Assembly (NCBI GenBank): GCA_024220505.1
Contig: JAKZZE010000033.1
Span: 62,001-126,000, forward strand
Reading direction: 5' to 3'
Source: Rhizopus arrhizus
Taxonomy: Eukaryota > Mucoromycota > Mucoromycetes > Mucorales > Rhizopodaceae
Length of the DNA stretch: 64,000 bases
Positions within the stretch are counted from its first letter, which is position 1; every line of letters starts with the position of its first letter. Made by a program: the position numbers and the translations under genes. The notes beneath the pieces were generated by a model. It was not told where the DNA came from and did not search any database. It worked only from the letters and a program-made list of their open reading frames with translations. Positions 1 through 11,776 of this stretch are shown here, piece after piece.

Positions 1-540
1 AAATTATGCTCTTGTAATCTGTTTCCTCTTGGTTTCTCCACTAGCCCACTATATGCCTGATTCTTTTGAGCTTGATCACCTTCATCATTAAAAATTGCCA
101 CCCTCGCCTCCACTCTTTCCCGGAAGATGATTCTTGGCCGACTATGCTCCATCATTCATGAACTTGACTTCTTACGGCATGATAAGATACCTGTACTGCC
201 ATTTAACCCGGGGCAACGAGTTCTTGATTGGATCTCATGATTATAACCAGTTCTTTACTTTTTCCCTACTTACCCCCTCCCCTTTCTCTTCTCTTTTTTC
301 GCTTTGTCCTCTAGGGGTTTTTAGTTTATAATTTGATTTGGCCCGGATGGTACGATACTTTTAGATATCACAAGCTCAATGCGACCACTACAAATTTTAT
401 TAATAAAATATCTTGTTTAAAGAGAAAACAAACAATTGATTGGGTCAACAACAAACTGCCAATTGGATTTGAACGTTCGCCAATTAGAGCTGTGATGTGG
501 CCTTTCAGCTATAACACACGATTGAGCGTATGATCTATTT
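1..540 (+). other. unresolved coding-like fragments at the left edge
   Basis: Two stretches read like protein on the plus strand. One runs from about 90 to 239 and includes the residues FNPGQRVLDWIS. The other runs from about 390 to 533 and includes NKLPIGFERSPIRAVMW, then stops at 531-533. They are separated by pyrimidine-rich DNA ending in ctag and ttag, as an intron would, but I found no 5' splice site that joins them in frame. I do not recognise the family. This could be the 3' end of a gene that starts left of the window, or a decayed gene or element. Confidence 0.25.
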
Positions 541-943
541 GTGTTTATTACTATTATCTTTTAAAAATAAATAAAGAGATTTTCTTCCATCTAAACAGTA
601 AATTGCAAGTATTGCTGCCTCAATTTCAACAAAGCATAAGATTGCTATCCTAGTAGACACGAATCAGAAGCAACATAAACATTTAAGAATACCCTCTTTA
701 AACTCTAAATTCACTTAATTATTTGGAGTGGGAATAAATTGTAAAGAGAATCCTTTTGTATTAAATACCATCGTTTTGTTCTTTTCATATGCTTTCAGTG
801 AATAGAACTTTGCCTCAACATTGCAGAGCCTGTATTAGGTAACACTGTTTTGGGTGTCCGCCTTAATTTATGTTATGTATGCAACACTATGAAAGTTGCC
901 TTTTTTGTCCTTTGCAAATAGAAGCTATTAAGACACAACTTTA
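541..943. other. intergenic, upstream of EMC1
   Basis: AT-rich DNA of about 400 bases between the fragments at the left edge and the EMC1 start codon. I see no open frame or RNA gene in it. It should hold the EMC1 promoter. Confidence 0.5.
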
Positions 944-3900
944 ATGTTTAGGATCACTTCTTGTGGTCTTTTATTCTTGATTTTGAGCATAGCTCATCTC
1001 TTTATACCCGTACTAGCCATTTATGAATCAGAGGCTGGTACATTTGATTGGCACCATGTCTGGATTGGGCATCCTCAAGAAGCTTTCAAAATTGATGATG
1101 ATCGCATTCTAGTTTATTCTGATCGAAACGTGTTTGCATCCCTTAATACATATACTGGAGCTGTTGGTAAACAAAAATAACATTTGCTTTATTTACAAAC
1201 TTATTCATGTGTGAATAGAATGGAGGCAAGTACTTGACAAACAACTAACTAGCTTTCAAGTATCCGACGCAGGTACGCTACAATGTGAAATCAAAAGAAC
1301 ATGACAGATTGCTTACTTTCCTTAGGTATTCTTACTGTATCCAGCGAGCCTGAATGCGTTCAGTTTTGGAATAAGACGAATGGCCAACTAATTTGGGAAT
1401 TCAACTTACCACAAGACAAACAGATTGGAAATGCAGAACCTATTTTATGGAATAACGGTGAGGTTATCATATTTCTGGGAAGCGAAGAACTTTTAAAAAT
1501 AACAAAGAAAGGCGAGATCGCATGGAAATGGTTAAAGCCAGTGTAAAAAAGAAAAAAGAATATTGTATGTTGTAATTCTAATTTTTACTCATTTTTTTTG
1601 TGACAGGAAAGAAGGCGATATGATAAAGATGATTGAGAAGGATGAACACATTTATGTAGTCGTAGAGCCAGAGGAAGATATTGATGCTCCTTATTTCTTT
1701 ATAAGTATTATTGATAAACTTAGTGGGGAAATGAAAAAAACACTCCAAATTCACTGCAATTCTGGCTTCAGTCATATTACTTACATTGGGGATTATGTAT
1801 TTTGGATTGAAGAGGATGAGTTAAAATGGACACCTATCTATATGAAAGATATTCAAACTGCTGGGATTCAGGTTGGATAGCATAATAGGATACAATGAAA
1901 GTTGTACTAAAATGTACTTTTATGCCTATATTGTAGGAACTTGTAAAATCAACTCCCATTGCTGATGAGTTCATTCCCTCTCAAATCAGTCTTTTTGGCA
2001 AGTCAAATTCATTTATTATCACTGTTGAATATGAAAATGAAGACTATGACGTGAGCCAAATTGCATCTGCTTTGATAAGTATTGAAAACAATGGGAAATC
2101 CTTGATTTTCAAAAAGTTTTTTGATGTACAGGTATGTTTAGAGAAATAACGAAATTTTTAGTTTGTAACTAAGCTGGACTATAGACTACTTTTGGAGGAG
2201 TGGATTTCTTTGGAACATCTGTCGTTCGTGTTTACAGATCAGGACCAACAGAATTCACTGCCTATATCTCATCTGAGGATAAAGAGATAAAGGTCAAGCA
2301 TGACTTTAAATTATCGGGTGAAATCAACTATGTGAAAGTCATTGGACTTAATCCTTTCAAGCTCTTGGTTGTCACCGAAGGCTCTTCTGTTTTTTTCTAC
2401 AATGAAAGTAACATCTTGTGGTCCCGTGAAGAATCTTTGGCCAATATTGCCGCATCTGAATTTTTGGAACTTCCTGAACAAAAACTGTGGACACAAATGG
2501 CGGGCGAGTTTGACAAAGTAACTAGTCAACAAGAAGTGAAAGGTTCCTTGGGACGCTATCTTCATCGTCTTGGAGATCATATTCAAGAATTAAGCCTATT
2601 GCCTAAATGGTTCATATTACGTTTTGCAGGCATGTATGAATCAAATTCTGAGAAAAGCAACAACAAGTTTTCTACTCTAGAAGCTCAGTCTTGCTGGTTA
2701 AATTTGACAAATCCTAAGGTACCCTATCGTGATAACTTTGGATTACGTAAACTATTGATATCGGTCACCAAGAGTGGTAAAATCATAGCGCAAGATACAT
2801 CTCAAAAAGGCAAAATTGTGTGGAGTCGATATGTTCCTTCTTATTCATTCAAGGAAATTCATGTCGTTCGAGGAGCTACTGTCAAACTCCCGCCAATTAT
2901 TGTGGTTATTGGATCTGTTTATGATCCGATAGAAGGAGATATCACGGGCTTTTTCCGTTTGGATGCTTTGACAGGAGATGACTATATCTCTTCTATCCCA
3001 GAATCCGCTAATCATTTTGAGCCTTTAGTTACCACTAGTATTAGCGTAGATAAAGTGATGCGCTTACCTATAGAAGACCCAGAAGAGCACACACATATCC
3101 TAGCCATTTACGAATCTGGAAGTGAGCGTGTCTTTATCTATCCGGATACGACGGCCACTCGAGAAAAGTTTGCAGCTGAGTTTCTTTCAAAGTTTTACTT
3201 TTCTACCCAGACAAGTATAGGAGTACAAGGTTTTAAAGTAATCGAAGGATATCGAGGTAGTCTGAAGACCATGCCTGTCTGGAACTTTACTTTGCCCGAG
3301 GGAGAAGAAATAGTAGTATCTAGCAAGCCTCAGCCCCAAGAAAAAATTGCTCTGCTAGGTCGAGCACTTGGTAACAGAAACGTACTTTACAAGTATTTGA
3401 ATGCACATATGTTTGCCTTGGTGACGAAGAAAGGATATGCTTTAAAAGTACGCATTATTGATTCTGTAAAGGGCTCAATTCTATATGAAACAATTCATGA
3501 CAATGTTGATACAAATACAAACAAAGTTCACATTATTCAAGCTGAGAATTGGTTTGTTTATCATTTCTGGAGCAATGACAGTAGGGCTAAAGGTTATCAA
3601 GCAGTTGTTTTGGAGCTTTTTGAAGGCAAACATGAAAATGAGCGTGTTGAAAGGTAAACAAGGATGTCCCAGTGTGCTTGTATTCACATATATTGAATAG
3701 CCTTAATTTCTCATCTTACGACAACAATCAACCCCATATTCAATCTGCAGTTTTTGCTTTTCCCTATCCTGTTACTAGCATGGGTTTAACAACAACAAAA
3801 AACGGGATATCTACTAAAGCCATTTTATGTGAGTGTATACTATTTCATTTTTTTAGAAGATCTTAACATGAATTTCATATTCTAGTTGGATTATCCAGCA

Positions 3901-4280
3901 ATCAAATTGTGAGTATCAACAAGAGATTATTGGACCCTCGACGACCAAAGAGCAAGCCAACGAATGAAGACATGGAAGAGATGCTTATACCTTATGCACC
4001 GATCCCTGATGAAAGACGTTTATTTTTGACCTACGATCTGTATGTGGCTGGTATCCAATCGATCATCACTAGTCCATCCTTATTAGAATCAACATCCCTT
4101 GTATTTGCCTATGGATTAGATACTTTCTATACACAATCTTCTCCAAGCAGACAGTTTGACGTTCTTTCCAAAGATTTTTCAAAGATTCAATTATTACTTA
4201 CCATGGCTGGTTTAGCCATGGCCATCATAATTTCTGGACCTATGGTGCGTAGAAAACGTATCAATGCCTTATGGAAATAA
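944..4280 (+). CDS. EMC1: ER membrane protein complex subunit 1 (EMC1)
   Basis: EMC1 is the large lumenal subunit of the ER membrane complex, which inserts and chaperones membrane proteins. Exons are 944-1166, 1219-1272, 1326-1542, 1607-1871, 1937-2131, 2185-3653, 3701-3828 and 3886-4280. Joined, they give 981 residues, the usual length for the family. A signal peptide covers about residues 1-25 (hydrophobic, ending VLA). The beta-propeller region follows, with GTFDWHHVWIG near the start. The C-terminal part has the family signatures LLDPRRPK, STSLVFAYGLDTFYTQ and RQFDVL, then one membrane segment (about 955-972) and a basic tail ending RKRINALWK. All introns are GT-AG and 47-66 bases. The gene converges on the RnpA-like gene, with 44 bases between stop codons. 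Confidence 0.95.
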
Positions 4281-4324
4281 AAAAGGGGACATTTGTCTGG
4301 ATGACCAAGGGTATGACAAAAGAA

Positions 4325-4751
4325 CTACTTTTTATTCTTTTTCTTGTACAGTTTCCTTTGTAAGAAAGATATTGATTTGTTTAGTTCTTCTAATAATTGT
4401 GGCCAAGGTTTACTGTATGCAACTGGTGTACTGTATAACATAAAATCATAGCCTATGTTTTTTGAGAAATAAGAATAATAGGATTAATTTTTTTTTCTTT
4501 CTTTCTTTGCCTTTAAGTTTATGTTGTGGAAGCACAGTAGACAAAGCTACTCTTAATCTTCTATCGACTCTGTTTCTTATAACAGCTGATTTGCTCACTT
4601 TCTTTTTACCAGTAATTATAGATGCTCTAATCAAGTTATTTGTGCCATTATTATTTGCTTTTATTTGAAAACTTTCACTTGAAAAAAATGCTTCTCCTGA
4701 TCTATTAAACAACTGAACTATTCTTTCTGTATTTATAGAGGGTATTTTCAT
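4325..4751 (-). CDS. RnpA-like small basic protein, probably mitochondrial
   Basis: Predicted 122-residue basic protein resembling the protein subunit of bacterial RNase P (RnpA, about 120 residues). Exons on the minus strand are 4751-4511 and 4452-4325. The supporting motif is KKKVSKSAVIRNRVDRRLR, which matches the RNR signature (V-x-R-N-R-x-x-R-x-L-R) that contacts RNA in RnpA. It is followed by KGYDFMLYSTPVA, like the KGYDFLV strand near the end of RnpA, and a Lys-rich tail. The exons join in frame only if the intron starts with GC rather than GT (a GC-AG intron). Its start codon lies 67 bases from the divergent ankyrin gene, across a 29-A tract. The role is inferred: mitochondrial tRNA 5' processing or a structural role in a mitochondrial RNP. 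I cannot name an experimentally studied fungal homologue. Confidence 0.7.
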
Positions 4752-4767
4752 TTTAAAGAGAGCGAAG

Positions 4768-4796
<29 letters not shown>
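4768..4796 (+). repeat. poly-A tract (29 A)
   Basis: An uninterrupted run of A between the divergent start codons of the RnpA-like gene and the ankyrin gene. Such a tract may act as a nucleosome-free promoter element for both genes; that is inference from position. Confidence 0.8.
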
Positions 4797-4798
<2 letters not shown>

Positions 4799-4818
4799 TT
4801 TTTCATGAAAACTTAATT

Positions 4819-5988
4819 ATGCAAAAGCTAATCAAGTCACTGGAAAACATTCAACAAGTTGAAAGCATTTTAAAGCAAGAAAGGAATTTTGAAATTAACA
4901 AACAAGACGATCATGGAGATTCGTTAATTCATTTTGCTTCAAGAACACATAATTTGGCGGCAATGAAACTATTAATAGAATATGGAGCAGATCCTGAAGC
5001 AGTTAATGAGCATGGAAGGAGACCCATTCATGAAGCCATAGATTCTATTGAATGTGTAGATTACCTTGTGAATACTTGCAAGGTAGATGTGAATGCTATG
5101 AAGCGAGGTGATTGGACACCTTTGATGATAGCAGGTTAAAGAAAACATTGTTTGTAAAGCAGAATTGATATTCATAAATAAATGATAGCCATGAAAGGTT
5201 ATTTGGATATTGTTATGATTTTAGTGAATGCAGGAGCATTATTGAACAGGACGACAAAGGATGGTCGATCAGCTCTCTATTTAGCAATTCAAGAAGGTAA
5301 TAACAGTAAAGAGTGAAGAAAGAGAGAATATGTAATTGAAAACATTCAACAAATAGGACATGTTGAACTAGCAAAATATCTAACAAACCAACATCCCCAA
5401 GCCATCACACAACCTACAAAATCAGGCAGGCTTCCAATCCAAGCAGCAGCAGCATTATTGGATAATACGACTGCTTATGAAATCACAACCTATTTATTAT
5501 GTCACGCATCTGTTCCGATATCTCGTTTATTATCGCATCGAGATAACTCAGGACGTGATTTGTTGTTGGATGCAGCCGTGTCACAAAACTTGGAGCTATT
5601 GAAATACCTACTGGATCACGGTGCAGATCCTAATGATAAAGATTCACTAGGTAGGACTATGATTCATCATGCGGCTATGATGGACCATTTGAAGGTACTG
5701 CGTTTATTAGAATCTACTGATGGCATTCAGTGGGATGCACCAGACGCATGGGATTCTTGGACTGCATTAATGCATTGTTCAAGACAAGGTCATATAAATA
5801 CAGTCAAGTATTTAATAGAAGAGATTAAAGTGAATGTGTATCATAAAGACAAGCAAGGAAGAACAGCAAAAGATATTGGTAAGTGAGGGATCAAAAGTTT
5901 CTATGGTTATTAAAACATGTTTTATATTTAAGCCTTGCTTTGGCATCATGAAGATATAGTAGAGTACATGTGTAATAGAGAAATGTGA
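4819..5988 (+). CDS. ankyrin-repeat protein, ANKRD16-like
   Basis: Exons 4819-5134, 5189-5296, 5357-5878 and 5933-5988 give 333 residues made almost entirely of about eight ankyrin repeats. Typical repeat cores are visible: GDSLIHFASR, GRRPIHEAIDS, GDWTPLMIAA, GRSALYLAIQEGHVELAKYL, GRTMIHHAAMMDHLKVLRLL and WTALMHCSRQGHINTVKYLI. There is no signal peptide, membrane segment or other domain. The first repeats (GDSLIHFASR, RRPIHEA, then WTPLMIA) and the length resemble ANKRD16, which in mammals binds alanyl-tRNA synthetase and limits serine mischarging. That assignment is tentative, because ankyrin repeats match one another easily. All three introns are GT-AG, and the last coding exon is only 56 bases. 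Confidence 0.85.
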
Positions 5989-6341
5989 TGGTATATTTAA
6001 TACTTTTGATATACAATGATTTATTACACCTTTAAATTATAAAACAAAGCTATTTATTTGAGTCATAAAGACTCCTTCTAGTCAACCTATTTAGTTGCTG
6101 ATCAATGTAAACCCTATTGCATAAATGATGTCGTACAACTTTACAATTACCCAATGTTTTTCTTATGCGTGTCTTCACACATATTTGTATTTGAAACATA
6201 AATAACAGAGATCATCTCAATTATGCCATTCTGGATTTCTGGATAATTTATGCAAAATCAAACAAGACATTTGTATCGTCCGCACAAGTATTTAACTAAA
6301 ACACATTCCGATTATGCAATTGTATTGCAAAAGATAAATTG

Positions 6342-6384
<43 letters not shown>
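6342..6384 (+). repeat. poly-A tract (43 A)
   Basis: This is the longest homopolymer in the window. It has no flanking gene, no obvious target-site duplication and no recognisable upstream element, so I do not call it a retroelement tail. Confidence 0.85.
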
Positions 6385-6389
<5 letters not shown>

Positions 6390-7233
6390 ATAGAGCTCTC
6401 ACACAGTATAGAATGAGCATTTGCCTTTGTAGAACGCCCTAGCTTAATCCATACTCCTTTTCATATGATTGTTATACAGTGAATGCACAAGTCTCTCATG
6501 TTTACAAAACTTTGCAAGTATCCAGTCAAGGTATAGGGAGCTAGACAGTGAAATACCTGTGATATCAATCCATTTGCTCCCCTCTCTCTCTCCACACACA
6601 CTCCTTCTGTCAATTACCAGAAGAAGAAAAATGATTTGAAGGAGTTTCCTTTATGATGTAATCTAGGCTTAATTGATTTCAAAAAAGGAAACAATCGCTT
6701 GAATGTGAAGAACGTGTTAATTATGGAGAACTTTATCAGGTGTTTGTATCTGGTTATATGATTTACTGTGTTGGAAGGAAAAAAAAAATATGTTGGATGT
6801 GGAATATAAAGTTGTATGTTTATTAAAATCCCTTTTTGTTTGTAAATAAAGGATGCCGATCTGACTTGAATATCGATTTTTTTTTTTTGCCACACAAGAA
6901 AGACCAGTGAAAATTGCGGTAGTTGATTTATAGTCACATGACTTGTTCCTAAGCAACCCCCCCCCAATTGTGCGGAGAATGAGAATCGTTTTTAGGGGGG
7001 AGGGGAATGAGGTAGGAATAGATGAGAGATATTAAAGAGGACGAAAAGTATTTTATTTTAATGAATTAACATTGGTCAATGTGTCAAAAATAGATATCAA
7101 GTTGATATATAAAATTTAATAAACGTGCATAGAAAAAAAGTAAATCGCCGTTTATAACTTTATCCCCACCTTTACTTGTTTTTAATTGTAAAATTTAATT
7201 TCTGCTGAGCTTATTTTGCTGTATAAAATAAAA

Positions 7234-7266
7234 GAGAGAGAGAGAGAGAGATGATGATGATGATGA
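7234..7266 (+). repeat. GA then GAT microsatellite
   Basis: A (GA)n run passes directly into a (GAT)n run. Further GA runs lie at about 7725, 7761-7779 and inside the STE12 intron at about 8936-8951, so this neighbourhood is enriched in purine-only repeats. Confidence 0.8.
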
Positions 7267-7951
7267 ATGATTGGGTTGAATAGGACAATGATGCATATGA
7301 CATGTTTGACAGGTAATAAATAGAATAATAATTTATAATTAAAACATCTGTTGAGTCTACATGAAAGGCAAGATTTGAAAGACAACACATGGCAACCAAT
7401 TTTAATGATTGGTACAGTATTTTGTTCATTGTTCATAATTTATAAACTCCTCTTCTATTTCAGGGGCATAGAAACATTCACAAGACATAAGAATTGTCTT
7501 TTTTGGTAATACATGTGCCTATGAAATTTTAATCTATTTTTTTCAATGACGTATTTGGTTAATGTATGCATATAATAGTTATGCATCAATTTGGTTTAGA
7601 CTGCTTGATTAGGATTTAAGCAGAATTTTAAATGTTATTCGGTATTTATATTTTTAACCTCCCTAAGATGGAAGGAGAAGGCGAAGAAAAGAGATAGGGT
7701 GATGACTATGACAGAAAACCAAAAAGGAGAGAGAGGGATGGGGGGAATAAAAGAGGAGGGGGAGAGAGAGAGAGAGAGAAATAAAGGGAATTTGACGTCA
7801 CTCGATACACACATGGCAAATGATCTACTACTATTGGTTTTTTTTTTATATTATTTGCTTGTAAAATACTTTCTAGACCCTTTTGGACAAAAAAGGAAAA
7901 GAAAATGCAGTTTAACATCATTCAAAATGACAACCTTCTATCCTAGACCAC

Positions 7952-8003
7952 TCTTCCGCACACACATTTATTCTTCCGCACATATTTATTTACTCTTCCG
8001 CAC
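7952..8003 (+). promoter_or_regulatory. three direct repeats of TCTTCCGCAC upstream of STE12
   Basis: The 10-mer TCTTCCGCAC occurs at 7952-7961, 7972-7981 and 7994-8003. The spacing is 20 and 22 bases, or roughly two helical turns. The last copy ends 160 bases before the STE12 start codon. Regular spacing and position suggest binding sites for a transcription factor; the factor is unknown. Confidence 0.5.
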
Positions 8004-8163
8004 ATACCTACTCTTTTCTGACTGTCCCTGATTACCTTCTTTGTACATTAGAGCCCCTTAGTTTCCTAATTTGAACTTTTTCATGTAAAAAATATAAATA
8101 CAATCTAATCCTATTCTCTGTTCTTTTTCTTTATCCACAAAATTCTTCATCATCCGTTATTCT

Positions 8164-10230
8164 ATGGCAAACAGCTATTCATCTCACCCGTCTTTATCCA
8201 ATGATTCATCATTGATTTCACTTCATTCACCTACAAATGATAATACAGAAGAAAGAATGTCACAAATTGATGAATTGAAATATTTCTTGGGTACAGCAAC
8301 CAACGATTGGGATTCTTGTTGTAAAATAAGATCTTTTCCTTTATCCACTGGTGAAAGTATTTCCTGTGTATATTGGAATGATCTATTTCATATCACAGGA
8401 ACAGACATTGTACGAACACTTCTTTATCGTTTTCATCTCTTTGGTCGACCTGTCACCAATCTAAAAAAATTTGAAGAAGGCATCTTTTCCGATTTACGCA
8501 ATCTCAAACCCGGCATGGATGCTTCTTTAGAAGAACCAAAATCAGAATTTCTTGAAATGTTGTACAAGAACAATTGCATAAGAACTCAAAAAAAGCAAAA
8601 AGTATTCTATTGGTTCTCAGTTCCTCACGATAGACTCTTTTTGGATGCATTAGAAAGAGATTTAAAAAGAGAGAAAATTGGGTTAGAAACCACGAGTGTT
8701 GCGATCGCTGAACCAGCTACTAATCTCACATTGGATACAGCTCAAGAAATGTTTGATCAATTAAGGAAATCAATGTCACTATCTGCAGTAGCTGCTGCTC
8801 AAGCTTTGGATGAATCTGTAATCGCAAGTGCAAATACCTCACCTCAACCTCATCATACTTTACTTACAACAGGTAATTAATCTTTTTTTTTTCTTTTTTT
8901 ACTGTTATCTGGGAAAGAAGAGGGGGGGAAAGGGGAGAGAGAGAGAGAGAAAAAGAAAGAATGGGTTGGTAAGCCTATGATCAAAAAAAAAAAAGGGCGT
9001 ACAAAAAAGAAATAAATATTTTAGTTGTAAAGAACAGTTTTTAATAATTTCTATTCTTTTTGGTTATTTTTCATTTCCGCATTTTTTGTGTGTGACAAAT
9101 TAGATAATTCATTTTCTTCACATGATTTTGAAAACAATTGGACAAGCTGGAATGAATTCCCTATTCAAAAGACTGAACATCGATCATCCCGATCTTTATC
9201 TTCTATTCAAGATGGAAATGATCGAATCTTGAGCTACTCTTCTGGAACTTCTCCGACTGGTCCGCTTTCACCCGCCTTACCTTCTCCTTCATTTGACTCC
9301 TTTGATCAAGAACAGAAGCAAAGGATATTTGGTGCTTTTTCTCTTTTTGAAGGTTCTCCTACTTACAAACAAAGACAAAGAAAAAGAACTTCTTCTTTAC
9401 ACCAACATCACAATCAACTTGAATTAGCTGCTATCAATGCTGGTTTGGCTGTCGATCCTCATATGTTTAGTGATGACAGTACTCATGAAAAAACCTTTAC
9501 TTGTCCTCTTACTCGCTGTGGAAGAATCTTTAAAAGATTGGAACATCTAAAACGACATTTTAGGACTCACACAATGGAAAGACCTTATGCTTGTGACATG
9601 TGTGGTAAATCATTTTCCAGAACGGATAATTTGGCTCAACACAAAAAGACCCACACTCGCTCAAAATCTTCTTTGGTGACTCGAACCAAAGAAAACAAGG
9701 AGAGAAATTCAGGATGTTTTGATGGCAAGACTCGTGGTGAAAACAACAACAGTCGATTCAGAAGAAGTCATCTAAAGACAAGTTCTCCTCCTTGTCCCAA
9801 GCTTGATACCTCTTTTTACAATCCGATGGTCGACAGTAACCATACCAGTCCTGCCGTCAGTCCTCAACTATTTGTATCAAGGGATGATGAAATCTTTAAT
9901 ATGTCTAGACTTGGCGTTGTTGACATGCTTAGGTTAACTCCCACAAATGACGACATTGTTCTATCAGATTATTATCCAACTCCACCTTCTTTCATGTGGA
10001 GCCCAAATGGAAGTGAATGCAGTCAAGATGGACCTTATCCACTCACGTCATCTTCTTCTGCTTCCTCCGTATTGAATGAACCCACTATGCCTTATTCGTA
10101 TTATGACGATTCTTATCATCAAAAAGAACAGCAAAAATTATCTTGGTATTCAAGTGCTGCATCATCACCTTCTTTATGTCCTTCAATCTATGAACCAATC
10201 ACAACAGAAGTTCACTCTTGGTATACTTAA
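8164..10230 (+). CDS. STE12: STE12/SteA transcription factor with C2H2 zinc fingers
   Basis: Exons 8164-8872 and 9104-10230 give 611 residues. Residues about 33-200 form the STE homeodomain-like DNA-binding region, with family motifs [48 protein letters not shown] and [20 protein letters not shown]. Residues about 372-425 hold two C2H2 zinc fingers (C-x4-C-x12-H-x3-H, then C-x2-C-x12-H-x3-H), the arrangement of SteA in filamentous and basal fungi and absent from S. cerevisiae Ste12. The rest is Ser/Pro-rich, as in activation regions. Ste12 proteins act downstream of MAP kinases in mating, hyphal growth and invasion. The single intron (8873-9103) is unusually long for this window and contains GA repeats. 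The gene converges on ERG6. Confidence 0.95.
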
Positions 10231-10545
10231 ACACTCATTTTAAACCTTCTTTTATGAACATTCCTTTCTTATTGTATGTATGTATATCATCACCCCCCCT
10301 TCTTCATATATATTTTTATTCTATGCCCCCCCCTTTTTTTCATTATTAGGTGTATAACTTCATTTCTATTTATTCATTTACATATTTCCCCCCTTTCATC
10401 ATATTCTCTTCATTTTTATATACATATTTTTTAACATTGTATGTTATTTCTTCTTCTTTACATATGAACTCATTATTAATAATTTCTTATGCAAAATAAA
10501 TTTATTATAAAAAGTATAAAATTTTTTGTTTCATTAATTATAGAT
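10231..10545. other. spacer between convergent STE12 and ERG6
   Basis: About 315 bases of pyrimidine-rich, then A/T-rich DNA with several runs of C. It holds the 3' ends of both genes; no open frame or RNA gene is seen. Confidence 0.5.
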
Positions 10546-11776
10546 TTAATTTTGAGGTTTCTTGGCAACAAAAAAGTACATGGGTGAGAACAAGTTTTCT
10601 CTAGCACCTGCAACCAAAGCATCTGCGGCAGTTTCCAACACCTTTTGAGTTTCGACAGTACCTTTAGGAGCCAAACCGACCTTTTCCAACAAACGAACAA
10701 CGTTTGTGGTAGTAAATCGACCAGCTTTAGTCATAGCAATAGTAGTAAAAACATCTTTCAATGTTTGACATTTACGGATATCACCTTCAAGAGGATAATA
10801 CCACTGAATAGAATCGCCAACATTAGCAAGATCACAGTTCATTGTCACCTCAAATCCAACATTGTTAAGAGCCGCAATACATTCTTCAGCAGTACGCATC
10901 TTGGGAATACCATTACCGATTTCAATTTCGTGAGCAATCTGTCTGTGTTTGGGGTTGTTTTCATCAAATTTGTCAGTCATGACCCATTCGTAACAACCAA
11001 AGTTTCCTCCAGGCTTCAAAACACGATAGATTTCACCATAGACTCCTTCAAACGTAGGAGCGTGGCATGTAGCTTCAACAGCATAAACAGCATCAAACGT
11101 ATTATCTTCAAAAGGCATTTCCATAAAGTTACCCTATTCACACATCCTATCAATCTTTCAGTCTATTTTTGCACTTGTTCTTTTTACCTTGACAAATTCA
11201 GTTTGATCTTGTAATAATTCTCTAGCAGCATAGTGCTTGGCTCTTTGAACCTGATAGGCATTATTATTCAAACCGGTAACGTGAGCACCTGTAAAGTGAG
11301 CAATCTCACGTGCAGGACCACCTACACCACAGCCAACGTCAAGAACTCGCATGTTTTGCTTGATGCCAATGTTGGAAGCCAAATAGTGTTCATGACGAGC
11401 AATCGCACGTCCAAATTCTTCACCAACATAGAAACGGCAAAAGTGGAAACTGGTACCCCAACCTGTCTAAAGGGTTAATAACACGACTATTTAAAAATCC
11501 AGTGCACATACCGTATTCATAAAAGTCAGTAGCCAAGTTATAATAAGAATTGACAAGAGTAGTATAATCTCCCTTTCTGTTTTCTTCATGTTCTTTTGTT
11601 TCGTTTTTGACTTCCTTCTTCCAAAGGTTAAGATAAGCATCCGTAGTGGCATTATGAACTTGAGCATTCTTTGAGCTCAAGTTGGCAAGAAGACCAGACT
11701 TAATCTTGTCACCGTGAAGAGCACGAGCGTATTCAATATCTTGAGCGTGGTTGGAAGTGACAGTGCCTGCAGTCAT
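10546..11776 (-). CDS. ERG6: sterol 24-C-methyltransferase (ERG6)
   Basis: ERG6 transfers methyl from SAM to C-24 of zymosterol or lanosterol in ergosterol synthesis, at the ER and lipid droplets. Minus-strand exons 11776-11512, 11462-11188 and 11133-10546 give 375 residues, close to the yeast 383. The SAM-binding motif [16 protein letters not shown] lies at about residues 128-143. Sterol-methyltransferase signatures follow: [30 protein letters not shown] and YEWVMTDKF. The C-terminal domain contains [14 protein letters not shown] and ends near [12 protein letters not shown]. Introns are short and GT-AG. The 2.7 kb upstream of the start codon holds no recognised gene. Confidence 0.97.

Larger units (their letters stand above)
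5989..8163. other. 2.2 kb gap upstream of STE12
   Basis: No gene model is supported here on either strand. The gap holds a 43-A tract (6342-6384), GA/GAT microsatellites, short C or G runs near 6956-6963 and 6996-7001, and three direct repeats close to STE12. A TGAAACA-type motif (pheromone response element in yeast) occurs near 6192. The AT-rich ATATAAATAC at about 8091 may serve as a TATA box. The gap is much longer than most others in the window, which fits a regulated promoter. Confidence 0.5.

Noticed and set aside
6342..6384. 43-A tract as the tail of a retroposon
   Set aside because: No upstream element body, no target-site duplication seen; long poly-A tracts are common in this window, including within introns.
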